Assembly: GCA_035610365.1 (NCBI GenBank)
Contig: CM069432.1
Location: forward strand, 260,025,177 to 260,089,176
Length of the DNA: 64,000 bases
Reading direction: 5' to 3'
Source of the DNA: Aquatica leii
Taxonomy: Eukaryota > Arthropoda > Insecta > Coleoptera > Lampyridae
How positions within the stretch are numbered: position 1 is the stretch's first letter; each line of letters opens with the position of its first letter. A program made the translations under genes and the position numbers. This document shows, piece by piece, positions 11,244-23,187 of this stretch. The notes beneath the pieces are model-generated. The model worked only from the letters and a program-made list of their open reading frames with translations, was not told the origin of the DNA and did no database searches.

Positions 11244-14200
11244 ATTGTTTCTTAGTAAAAAATTCCTATAGAAAAGTTTGATAACATCGACAAAAGTATG
11301 GATCCTTGCTTTAGGGGTTATGGGTTCAAAAAGTTTATAAAAAGAAAACCGATAAGTTGGAGACATAAACTCTAACCTAGCGCGACCAAACACCGATACA
11401 ATGGATGGTTTAAGTCTTATCATAGTTTTTTAAATAAATTATCCAATGTTTATAAAGATCTATGTTTATATGGGACCAAGATATGTTTATATATACAATG
11501 CTACTTTTAACAGTATCTTTTTGCACCAGTCGAAGCTAAGAATACAGCAACGAGCTTTTGACATTCTGAGAAAAATGTGAAATAAACACAAAAATTTTGA
11601 TTTTTCAATCATCTTTAAATTAAAAAAAAATGTGATAAATTAATAGTTTGTTTGTATTATAGTTAAGTCAATTAATTGTGTGGTTATGCCAACTACAAAA
11701 AAAAATATTTTTTTATTAGATGGTCATACAACTCATATTTTCGAGCATCAAATTAATATGATCAACTATAACAAAATAATTACTAGATCCAAGCCTAATT
11801 ATCTAATTTTTAAATTTTCTAATTGTCTGCTGAAGCTTTTGAAAAAGCCCTCTTAAGAGTGCACTTATAGATGGTAAATACTAATATAGATTGGTAGAGC
11901 TATTAATATCTAATAGAGCAAAAATATACCAGGTGTTCTATTGGACAAAACTGATTTTTACAATCTGGCAAATGTCGTAATTGGCATCATTTTTTTGAAA
12001 CACGCTGTACATCTTCTGATAAATTAGTTCATTTTATTACAAATCAAAAAAATTTAAGTTTTATTATCCTGCAAACCAAAATGTTTTTCTATTGTCTGAA
12101 CTATAAGAGATTTTCCAGTCACCACGTAGTTCTGCTAATTGTTGCAAGACTTTCATCATCCAAAAATGACACATTTTGATTAACTAAATAAAATCTTATG
12201 TGAAATAGTTGTAGTTTTGCTAATGTTTCTTCAAACTATTTCTCTAAAATTATAAAGTATAAATTTTTTTGTTTAAAATTTCGCAGTAGAATATTATTCT
12301 ACATACTATCAATCGTGAGTTGAGAAAAACCTCCCTAAAACAAAAACCGCAAAAGAAAACCAATCAACATCTACACTAATCTAAATTTTCAAACTATTGT
12401 ACTACCATTTTTTGAAAAAAAAATATATTGCTAAGAAATATTTTTGCTTAGCTTAGTAAAATAGTTAATTGAGAATTGACTTTTTCATGTCAGAATAACA
12501 TACAATCATTTTTAGCATAAAAAACGAACATTTTAAACAAGTTTATTATGCAATTTTTTTGAATTTATAGTTGGAAAATAAAAGCATTTTTGCACTACTA
12601 TACAAAATTAAATCATAATTTATAACACTATGATAAAATGGACAAGTTTACAATTAGTAAGACGTAAATTATTTTTAGTAATAACTACTTTGTATTAGTG
12701 TTAAAAGAGATCTGTTCTGTACACGCATTAAAATCTCCCTGTTTACACATTGCTATGTATTTGAACTTTTGCCCTAATAAATTTCATTAACGCATTTAAT
12801 AACATAGTAAAATAATTTTCATTTAAAAACTTGTATGAAAAGAAACAAAATTTTTAAAACTAAAAGTTCCTAATATTACGTATAGTAATAAACTGCAGGA
12901 TAATATTTGTTTGATATTTTGTAATCGATAAAAAACAAATCGTTACGTGTTGTGATTGCATAAAAGTAATTTACTCGATAGTTAACATGCCACATATTTC
13001 ATGTTTTTATGTAGTAGACAATGCAAATGGATTAGAAAAATACAAATTGGTTATTAAAGTCATTTAATAAATGAATTGAGCTTCAAAAGGTCTTGGAAAA
13101 TTATTCTCAAATTCCCATTTCAACTTATTTCTTAAACGAAGAAACGCAAACGAAGCAGACAAAAGGTACACGTTCATATGTAATAGAAAATTAGATCGAG
13201 AAGTCTATTCAGAAGCCAATTCTTGGTTAAATTGGGACGGGAGCTTTCCCCGGGGAAAACCACGTTTTCCCCTTGTGTAACTATATACGCTTTTCTTCGC
13301 ATTTCATATTTCAATTCGGAATTTAAATATAATCAAATAAACTTTTAATTATCCGAATTTCTTCCGTTTTTGTACCGCGGATAGGCTTATCTCGTTAAGC
13401 ATTTTTTTGTGCGTCTTTGTTTATTACATCCTGTGTAAATAAACCAAAACGGTAGTTAAGAAAAATACATTTTTACTGTGTTGTTTAGCGTTATTTACTC
13501 TAGCTACTGTATTAAATAAAGCGTTGTAATAAAATTTAACAGGAAAACATACAACAGCGAGTTTGTATTTACACATTACACACTTATGACACTGCTGTAC
13601 CAGAATATTAAACAACAATTATCTTGTTCAAGTATTAATATTGTGTATTTGAAATATGAGCGGATGATGTACAGTAGAACAGCTTATTATTTACCTCTAC
13701 GTGAAAACTCATTCCTATCGAAGATACGCAAGTTTCGTTGTTCAGGTGGCAGTTTCTCACGGTTCAAGTGAATTTACCCTATCTTCCAGAGAACAGATTA
13801 CGAAACTGCACACTTTAATTTCGAATTTAATAATAGTAATATTCATTGAGGAACAATTACACCCCGTATTAATTTTTATTTGCATTCACAAACACCAACA
13901 CTATTTTCCAATAATCGCATTGGAACCGATTTCTTATACCTGAGCCAAGTTTTTTTTCAGTGATATAAAGCACATTGTAATATTTTATCAGTACTAGTTT
14001 AGAATGGTTTTGAGAATGCTACCGTTGTTGGTACAAAACTTGTCATTATTTAGAAAGTATCTACAATAGATTTCGTTTCAGTCAAAAACCCTCTATTTTT
14101 ATCTAAACTATGTAATTTTAATCCCCTATCATCTAAAAACATAAAAAAAACCTATTGTGTCCTAAACAGGCTTCACTTAACCGCAAATATATTTCGAATA

Positions 14201-16505
14201 AATCATATTGAATGTTTGAATGTAAGAAGCTCCCCTATTTTGTGGTTACCAAATATATCTTTAAAAAACGAAACAGAACCAAAATTACTCTTAAATCACG
14301 CGATTTACCTGAAAATATTTCATTCTTATAAAAAAAAAATGAGCGCGATCTAAACTATAATTACAAATGCAAAAATCACACAGAGGGGATTAAAAAATGC
14401 CAGTCACACTCGTAATGTATCATTTTTATTTTTTTGCCATTTCAAAAGCCAGCTGTCTAAATTTAAGCAAACTTCAACTTTAATCCCTTGTAGTTTGAAC
14501 GTAATTGTAGGGTAGCATCCCCGTGAAATATTACAAAACTAGTCATTATACAACGTTAAAGTATTACAATCATTTGTCGGTTATCAGTGCAATTTTATCA
14601 CGATTAACGTTTAATAAAATTGATAATAACCCCTTTTTGCGATTTACAACTGTAAAAGTGTAAAAACTAACGTTAGATTTGTTTGTGAACTGTACCGAAA
14701 AATAATTACGAATAAATAATCAAGTTTGCTTATGGAAGTAATCGATAAAACTGGAACTGGAAGAATTTGATAAATATTTAAAAGACGAAACGCAATTAGT
14801 TTATTTTATGAAGCACGAATTTGTATTAAACGTAAAAATAAATTATTCAAGAAGTACAACATTCCAAAACGCACGTAAAAGTAAGGCGCGAAAATATTAG
14901 AAGGGTAAATACATTTTTAAGAGGCAACCCTTTTCTTGGCTTGATGAATATGTAATGGCATTAATTAAAGATACGAAACGCCACCTGCGGCCTCTACAGG
15001 TATTACTCGAAAGGTAATTACACAAATTTTATAATTTCTTTTGAGGGAAAAACACAGTCCAAATGGCTGTTGCCGCTGTTACTGTTCTAAAGTTGAGCCA
15101 CAACGAGAAAGGGGCAAAGAGGAGTTTGTTAAATATAAACTACGCGGCAGTTATTAAAAGTATAAATGGAATTTTTTGTTCGCGCGAATTCTTCAATTAA
15201 AAATTAAAACTTTTATGTTCGCGTACGTTTTTAATTTAAATTTTGCGCAATTCCATATAAAAAAAATATGTAGAAAAAAGGAAGTAAAAACATGTATAAA
15301 AAAATTGAATGGCACTTGTATTTATTTCCGTTTAGTAAGCATTTCTAAAGGAAAATTGTCCCCTATACGAGATCCGATTTCAATCAACTAGAAGATTTTA
15401 TCACAAAAGATTTGCCCGATATCAAATGCGAGAAGAACATGTTAAAACAATAGCGAACATTGTAGATCACTTCATTGTAGAGCCAGGGTTGTCCGCCCTT
15501 AAAACGAAGGCACCCCTATCGTCTGGGTGGCTCTTAATGACACCGAACACGCTTTCGTTGTTGTAATTTAAACCAAAATACGATCGAACGAATTATTATT
15601 TTTATAAAAACATTTTTGGACGCTTAACTCAATTACTCGATGCATTTGCGGAGGAACTCAATCAGAAGTCATAATCAATTTATGGCGACTAATGAACTCT
15701 CACTAGATTATATCAAATGGATGGGTCTAGTCGTAATGGAAACGAAATTTTATTGTGGCAACCCTCGTATTTGATTTTCCTTTGTTGTCATTTGTTGTGG
15801 CTTCCTTTTTAGCTTTTCCATTCGAACAATTTTGCGTTTGTGCACAAACGATACTAATTAATCTTATTTTCAACTTTAAAATCTTGCGAGTCACGTTTAA
15901 AAATTAACACCAAAAGAAGAATTTTTTTAATTCCTATTGATCTACGTTGAGAAAATCTGTCCAAGTATCAAAAAGATGCACTTTAAAGTAAATAATCATT
16001 ACAAGAATTTAAATTTCAGCTGCAATAGAAAAGAACGCATTAATACAAATACTTTTTACAGCGTAAAATTTATTATTACTGTAATATTTTTGTATACCAC
16101 ACATTTGTCTGAACATTTTTTTATGAGTTTTTCAATTTACCTTTCACTTTTAGAAATGTTAGTGTTGGAAAATATTTTTTTTAATGCTTTCATCAAACAC
16201 TCAAGAGTTAAATGTAAAAGACCAATTTGGCTTAGTAAAAAAATTACTAAATAATTGTGTGAATATGTTAGTTTTGTATCCAACCAAAAGCCCTATTGTT
16301 TCACCGGAAAAAAATTATAATTGGTTTTAATAAATTTTGATACGGTTTAAAGGTTGCTAAGAATTCAAAAAAGTATCACTTTTTCTAAACTTATTTAATG
16401 AAAACTAACCAAGAAAAACTTTTAAAGATCAGCAATATTTCTATGAAAAAAATATCTCAAATAAATTTTTTTTTGTTCAAAAATGAATAAAAATTGACAT
16501 TCATA
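11244..16505. other. long noncoding stretch
   Basis: No gene was recognised. Near 11930-12010 a segment starting with CAGGTGTTCTATTGGAC and ending with an ACACGCTGTAC-type sequence could be the eroded remains of a short transposon. Tight palindromes lie at 13245-13272. Short frames such as 15937-16254 have AT-driven composition and no motif. Confidence 0.4.
13245..13272. repeat. two overlapping GC-rich palindromes
   Basis: TTTCCCCGGGGAAA (13245-13258) is a perfect palindrome. It overlaps GGGGAAAAC-CAC-GTTTTCCCC (13252-13272), a second perfect inverted repeat with a 3-nt spacer. GGGGAAAACC resembles Rel/Dorsal-type binding sites (GGGAAAACC class), so this could be a paired factor site. That function is inferred only from the motif. 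Confidence 0.5.
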
Positions 16506-16507
16506 TA

Positions 16508-16729
16508 CAGTGTGCCCAATATAAAATTATGTACATGGAGACATTGGAAACCGTCGGAGAAATCGGTTAAATAGAAGAAAAGTTGCGTATCTAATATCAA
16601 AGCCTACTTACTACCATGAAATTTTATTTTTTTTTAAATATTTCATTACTTATCTTGACTGAACATATACGGTTGAAGAGCGTTTTTAATGAGGATCCTC
16701 ATGTACATTATTTTATATTGAAAACACTG
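16508..16729. mobile_element. 222-bp MITE with CAGTGT termini
   Basis: The left end CAGTGTGCCCAATATAAAAT and the inward-read right end CAGTGTTTTCAATATAAAAT match, and the similarity continues through ATGTACATG for roughly 35 bp. TA precedes the left end (16506-16507); the right flank reads TG, so the duplication is eroded. No coding capacity. Size, TIRs and the TA point to a mariner-type non-autonomous element. Confidence 0.7.
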
Positions 16730-16947
16730 TGTGATAAAGATTTTGGTTTGATAGTTTTGATCATCGAATTCATTTAACTTGAAAGAATGACAAAATCATA
16801 AAACAAAAAAAAACATTTATATTGACCAAAATTATTGTACTTATCAAAAAAATGAATTGCTTTTTAAATTGTTTTTAAATGTGTCTTAAAAAATGGTTGT
16901 ATTAAAAAGTAGGATTTCCACTAATGGCCATTTGCGCCGTAAAAATT

Positions 16948-17046
16948 CAGTAATGCTTAAAGTTAAGGAGAACTTAAATGCCATGGCAACGATTATTGAG
17001 ACAATGGTTGCCGTGGTGTTTAAGCTGTACTTAACTATAAGCATGT
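16948..17046. mobile_element. degenerate hairpin MITE related to the 11.1 kb copy
   Basis: Two arms of about 43 bp (16951-16993 and 17003-17046) are inverted copies of each other, with shared blocks TGCTTA, AGTTAAG, CTTAAA and GGCAACxATT. The inner block AATCGTTGCCATGG matches AATCGTTGCTATGG in the MITE at 11114-11240, so both may descend from one family. The outer CGGCCG ends are missing and no target duplication was identified. Confidence 0.55.
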
Positions 17047-17340
17047 CTTAATTTGTACAGTGAATACGGGCATAAAACAAATAAGAATTAATCTTAAAAT
17101 CATACAAACACCTGAAGAACTAATAATACCAAAATATTCTTCAATATTAATAGAGATAATCCCACATTTTTGCAGAAAACTGAAACGCTGACAGAGATTA
17201 AAAAATGAATTCATGTCAAATGCACAATTGCACATTGCAAAAAAAAATTGTGATTCGAGAGTATCACATTAAATGAAGAACAAACAGAATAGTGAAATAG
17301 TTTAAAGAACAGAAAATTTTAATACGTATTTTTAAATCAG

Positions 17341-18050
17341 AATTAATAAACAAAAAATTGTAAATTCTAAGTCTAACTCAATCCTAAAAACGTTAGTCTA
17401 TTTAAAAATCAAGCAGGTCAACGAAAAAACTTTAATAATGTAAAAATAATCACAAATTTACTTGTTAAACAAAAATAAAAGTTTACTTACAAATATAATG
17501 AGAAAAAAACATAGGTTAAGAAAAAATGTACAGGAGAATGTTTGTAAAACGGATGATAACAGAATTTTGACATTACAGTGCCACAGCTCACGAGATCCTG
17601 AAAGATCTCTACATAACCTCAAAAATGTCAAAATTAAAATAATGTTAATTTTGAATTGCCCCAAATTAAACATAAATAGCAACCTTTAAAACTAAAATTC
17701 TAAAAAAATATTAGAGGCGTTTCATTATGTCGTGACCTGTGACCTTGAGTTAAAAATCGGTACTAATAAACTAAAAGTTGAAAATTTGACAAGTCTAAGG
17801 GAATTTTAAAAACGTTATTCTATTTAAAAGACAAATACGTCAACAAAAAAATTTTATAATTTAAAAATAATTAGATATTTATATATCAAATAAAAATAAG
17901 TAGTAATAATGACTTGTTAATTACAACTACAACGACAAAAGCAATGATACGTTAGAAGAAATGTATCCCCGAATGTTTCTAAGACGGATGATAACAACAT
18001 TTTGACATAAACCGATTACAGCGTCACGAGATCCTGGAAGACTTCTACTT
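17341..18050. repeat. diverged tandem duplication of a ~280 bp noncoding unit
   Basis: 17341-17620 and 17761-18050 align collinearly at an offset of about 420 bp. Shared blocks include AAAAACGTTA with TCTATTTAAAA, GTCAACGAAAAAA, CGGATGATAACA, ATTTTGACAT, and CACGAGATCCTG with AAGA. Small indels separate the blocks. Neither copy has coding potential or clear ends. Confidence 0.7.
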
Positions 18051-18510
18051 CTAATTCCGTCTTATGAAAAGAAGGTCGATATCATCTACATTATAACAAT
18101 ATTGATTTAATTTGGTTTTAATTGATTTTCTCTCTACGAAACGCGGTTATTAACGTTGAAAAGCAGGGATGAAACAAACAATTCACTTTAATCGATCTAA
18201 AAATTCATTTTAAAGAGTAATTTATACTGATTCATACTAATTCATTCAGTGAATCAATTCGTGTTTTTACATTTCATTGTAATCGGTGCCTTATAATCGA
18301 AACTAAAATAGTTAAAAAACTTAATTCAATGTTAATTACTTAACAGACGCAATTACTTGTCAATACAAACAATAAAACACTGTTTACCTCGATAAGTTGT
18401 GAGAATCTAAGGAAATCAAATAAAAAGAAACGCTGATTCATTCATATAATTATGAACGATTCCTTATAGTGAACGATTTAACCTAACACTGATTTAAGAC
18501 ACAGATATTA

Positions 18511-18960
18511 CTATATTACATTGCACGCCGCTTATTGGAATCACGGATAATGTTATCATTCGGGTAATACTATCACTTTATTACCACAGAAAAAAACATC
18601 GTTTATAGTAATTAAAATTTTGGTTTATGTCATCAATTTTCTTCTCAAGTTTGTTTCTATAGGTACATGAACAATTAACTATTTTGCATTAATTCTTTAG
18701 CTGAATGTTCACAATATTCTTGTTTAGATTTATTAATCGTACCCTAAAAATACTTGTGTTGCATATTTAGCTCTATTTTTGCAGAATTATTTATTTATTG
18801 AAGTATTTTGACTAACTTACGTAACCTCATCTCATTTAAACATTGTCTTCGAGTTACTTTGTATTTTTAGTGTACTTGGAAAGAATGTGCAGTTCTTAGG
18901 ACTACGTCTTATGTGAAGACATTATTTTGTATTTATTTTAGGTGGCAGCAAATTACTGAG
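18511..18960. repeat. noncoding duplication, copy 1
   Basis: Aligns with 19200-19801. Shared blocks run in order: CACGGATAATGTTATCA, TATAGTAATTA, AATTTTCTTCT, GTTTGTTTCTATA, CTATTTTGCAT, TTAGCTGAAT, TACTTTGTATTTT, GAATGTGCAGTTCTTA and AATTACTGAG. The tail at 18983-19027 (TATCAAAAACCC...GTGATTCTAT) reappears at 20036-20078. No gene was recognised inside; it may be an undescribed noncoding repeat family. Confidence 0.7.
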
Positions 18961-19199
18961 AATATCGGATTTTGTTGTCACTCGGTTATTGTTATCAAAA
19001 ACCCAAAGTCGCAATGTGATTCTATTAAAAACGATGAACAATGTTATTAAAATAGTAGATAACATAAAATTAAAGTTTTTATTTTGCAAAGCTTTTAAGT
19101 ACTTAAAACTTTAAACACTGATTATATAACATCGCTTTCTAAACAAAAAAATATTGGTAGAAATTTTAAAAAAATGACAAATTTATTGTTGGTACTACA

Positions 19200-20090
19200 T
19201 TTATTACAGTGCACACCGTTTACTGAAACCACGGATAATGTTATCAGTCGTGTAATAATAAACGGGTCCGACATATGCTAGAATTTGAGTCTTTGAGGTT
19301 TTATTAAAGCACCCAAATGACGTCAATTGCGTGTTTAATTAGAATTTTTTTTCGTGCTTTTACAAAATTGGTGTAATTTTTTTTACAAAATTCCTATTAG
19401 TCTAAAATTTTATTATAAAACTTGCGTTTAAAATTGGCTCAAAAAGGCGCAATTTCTAAAAAATAGTATAAAAAACTTCGTTTATAAGACTTTTATAGAA
19501 CTCGTTCTTTAATATTCAATTATAGTAATTATAATTTCGGTTTATATTATTAATTTTCTTCTTAGGTTTGTTTCTATACATGAATAATAACCTATTTTGC
19601 ATGAATTTGTTAGCTGAATTTTCACAATGCACTTTCAATGAAAAACTGCCCGAATTTAAACATCTGCAAATACGTTATCTTTGAGATACTTTGTATTTTC
19701 GGTGTAATTGGAATGAATGTGCAGTTCTTATAATAACAGCTTAATTTAACTACCTCTTATTTTGTTTTTATTTTTATTTTTAGTGTCAGTTAATTACTGA
19801 GTTTTATTGTGTAGTTCTTAAAACAGTGAGTTAAACATCATAACAATATTTTTTATTCCTTTTAATTAACGGCGACAAAGAAACTATTTAATGCAACAGG
19901 TCCTAGCGCAAAATTATGATTATTTTAAATGTTTAATTAGAACTCTTATTTTACTATTTTTCGCTTCTATTGATGGTATAATTTCATCTTCTAAATTAAC
20001 AATCTGTTTTTTTTAATATCCATTTTTTTATTCTTTAGTTATTATTATCAAAAACCCTAAGTCTAATTGTGATTCTATAAAACGGCGTGA
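19200..20090. repeat. noncoding duplication, copy 2, with extra insert
   Basis: Second copy of the block described at 18511-18960, in the same orientation. Similarity stops at AATTACTGAG (19801) and resumes about 230 bp later (20036-20078), so this copy gained DNA at 19802-20030 or copy 1 lost it. A/T tracts fill the insert. No coding signal was found. Confidence 0.65.
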
Positions 20091-22620
20091 ACTGTACTAG
20101 CAATATCTGTTAACTTTGAGAATTAATATGTAGCATACCCAGTAGCAAATACTAACAATTTGGAAAATTATAGTACTCTAGTATTTGAATTTATAAGATT
20201 TTTCAAAGATTTTTTATTCAATTTTAACAAAATTTTACAGATTTTTTAATGTATTTTCTACTTCCACTTAAATAATAATTGACTTTGAAAACATAGTTTT
20301 ACGTAGATTTTAATTTATCACTTTCTGGTTTTAGAGTTTTTTTGTCATTACGTAACTACCCATATACCACAACTATTTATGTATGGACTATGTATGTACA
20401 CTGTACCTACTATTAAGTACGTACATGGACCAATGTACGTAAGATGTAGCACAAATTTGCGTACATTGGACTAAGTGTCCTGTATGAGTACACTAACGAA
20501 CGAATATTCAGAAAAAAACAATTACTTTAACAATCTGATTGTATTTTTTTTTAAATTTTTAGAACAAATATTAACCTCAATTTTTTGTTGGCAAAAACGG
20601 CTAGTTTAGTTTCATATTTAGGGGCGTACTAAATCTCAAGCTAAAATTAATAAAAAAATAACCTATTTATTACAAAAAAAAATCGTGTTTTGAGTAATTG
20701 TGTGTGTTCATGTCTTTTTTTAAGCACGCACATCAGCTATGTTGATTAGTTGTTAATTGTGGAATAATTATAGTGCACGTTTGATTTGTTACAGAGTTAA
20801 GAATTTTTGAGTTATTTTAAGGAACTCGATATGGTAATAAATTTTTTAAATTTTTATTTAAATTTATGTCATCGGTATCATAATTATGTGGTTATGTTTT
20901 TTTCCGTCATGTTCTGGTGGCTTAGACTTATTTTTGTCCTGGTACGTCCGGATAATTAAGTCGAAAACAAATATAGCGTAATAATAAAGGAGTTGGTAAC
21001 ATCCCTTCCTCTTCAAATATAAATTACGAGCATTTCTATTGTGTAAGCTTGTGTCTCGAGTGGTTTAAAACAGTTTCCTTTTTAATTAATTAACTTCGTA
21101 AAAACAAATTAGTTTTAAGATTTCGTCTTGTAATTCTTATCTCGTAAGCATTTCATAATTAATAACATTTTTGTTTCGGAAGGGTTGCCGGACGTCCATC
21201 CCCTTCGTATTTTTCTTTTACACTCTAGATCGATTACATGAAAAAAGGCGAAGGTACAAAGAAACCTCTTCAAGGTAAAAAGTGTCTATCCCGAAATGCC
21301 CAATCACAATGATAAGCATTACATGAAAGTTATCTACAGGATGATCAAAGAGGATAATAGCACTCAAAAGGTGTAACTAACAACACCTTTGCGCGGCTGA
21401 TCACAGAAGTATCCCTTACCAGTCCCTGGACTAATCCTCCGTGAAAGAGCATCAACTTGGTTGGGGACACTAAAGGTGCCCGATGTAATTCTGATTACAT
21501 CACGGTGGACTTATTTACTTACCCCCTGTGTCGGTGCTACCGTTACCAGTTTGTGTCACTGTTTACACGAATTGTCCTCGATTATTTTCTCATCAATTGG
21601 CACATTGTCGCATTTTTACTCGCACCTATCTCACTCACCGACCATCTCAAATCTTAATCAAACAAAAAGGAATGTTAAAAATTCATCGCCTAAATTTAAT
21701 TTATTTAAAAAATTCTTCAATCGCCATCCCCAGTGACGAATTAATTAAGTCTACGAACATAAAACTGCGAACTCTCTGAAAAATGAAGTCATGAACCCGA
21801 CGTCGTTCCCCCTTTTTTTTCTTCTTTTTTAAATTAGCACAAAACGAAACATTTCTTCGTTCATTAACTCTCCCCGGACTAATTTGAAAAGAATTTGCAC
21901 CCCAAAAGAACATTCCAATCTCGTATTAAAACTGTTACGAAAAACTTTGATTTCTCTTTTTAACCCTCGCGAGAAATTACCTAAAGAATTGATTAAATCT
22001 TTATTTATAGAAAATTAATAACAACATCTATAAAGATCCGTAGAATAGTTGCTAATGCTAATGGTAGTATTTGCGTGTCAACCCTTCCGTAAGGGTGTGT
22101 TACAAGACCAATTAAAGTTACTGTCTGCTAATTATCCTTGATGATACCCATACACGTTCAAGAAGTCGATTTCGGACAATAAATAACTTAATTTCGTCGC
22201 CTTCAACTATAATTTACGCTTAATAAAAATAATATCGAGTACGAGGTCTTTTTAAGAAAACAAATTAAAGAAATTGTTCTGTTTGATGATCAAAGGAGTT
22301 GAATGATAAAGCAAATCGTAAATGTGTTCAACCCCTTTACAACAAGTTCCATTATCTAATTCAAAAGCATTTAGCATTGAGTAGCATATCGAGAATAAGC
22401 GAAACACAAGCGGCCTGTAATTATTTCTTCAACCACACAGACACTCTCATCTCTTCTTTTAAATCTGATTGCAGTCTGCGTGTGAATTTCTTATTTAATA
22501 TTCATCGACTTTAAAAAGACTTTTTATTATTGCGTTTGTTTAATCGCTGCTGACTATGAAATTAAATAATGCAGTGCGTTGACCACCTTTTCTGTTCGGT
22601 TCGTACGCAAAATTGTCATT
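20091..22620. other. noncoding stretch with one GC-richer patch
   Basis: No gene was recognised. The sequence at 20340-20510 is rich in GTAC-containing words, and a 20-bp sequence at 20489-20508 recurs at 34970-34989 on the opposite strand. The less AT-rich segment 21380-21600 has overlapping short frames in three phases but no family motif. Confidence 0.4.
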
Positions 22621-22631
22621 AGAAAGTTTTT

Positions 22632-22754
22632 AAAAGCGATAGTGAAAAGAAGAAAAACAGATGTTTTTTTTTGTTTGGTAAAGAGGTGGCATTTGTTGAC
22701 CTGTAGCAAATGATAGGTGGGTGCATCTGTTTTTCTTCCTTAAGTAGTGCTTTT
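22632..22754. repeat. imperfect hairpin of ~120 nt
   Basis: AAGAAAAACAGATG (22650-22663) and CATCTGTTTTTCTT (22724-22737) are perfect inverted arms of 14-15 bp. Pairing continues outward with mismatches to AAAAGC (22632) and GCTTTT (22749-22754). Inside the ~60 nt loop a smaller hairpin, CATTTG (22690-22695) with CAAATG (22707-22712), is present. It could be a small MITE or a structured RNA; sequence alone does not decide. Confidence 0.5.
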
Positions 22755-23187
22755 ACGTAATACCGCATGCATCTTTAGTTAAAAAGAACTATTAAAAAAT
22801 TGAAAAGTTTCCCCTAAATTATGTTATTTATTTTTTTTGCCATTTTTTTGTTAATCGTGCTTCTTTTTATAAATCGTATATATACGTATATACTATTAAG
22901 TTTTTTTTAATATTAACTCGTACTTTTATTAACGTTTTTTTTTAATTGTTTTTTTCTTTATTACCTTTTTAAAAACGTAAGTTAAAACAAAAGTAGTACA
23001 AAAACTGACATATATACATGTTAACAAGCTGAATTATAATAACAGAGAATAAAAAATAGGTACGTCAGGGCCACAAAATGCAAAAGAGTATTCAAAAACA
23101 ACTAAAAATAAATAACGAATAAAAAATAAAATATATAAAAACGCTATAATTTTTTTTACAAAATTCAGCTAACAAAATCTAAAAAAT

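Noticed and set aside
15937..16254. 105-residue plus-strand open frame
   Set aside because: Rich in Asn/Lys/Phe/Ile as expected from AT-rich noncoding DNA, with no motif and no supporting context.
21457..21779. Three overlapping plus-strand frames in a GC-richer patch
   Set aside because: All three phases are open for a short distance and none carries a recognisable motif, so no coding frame can be preferred.
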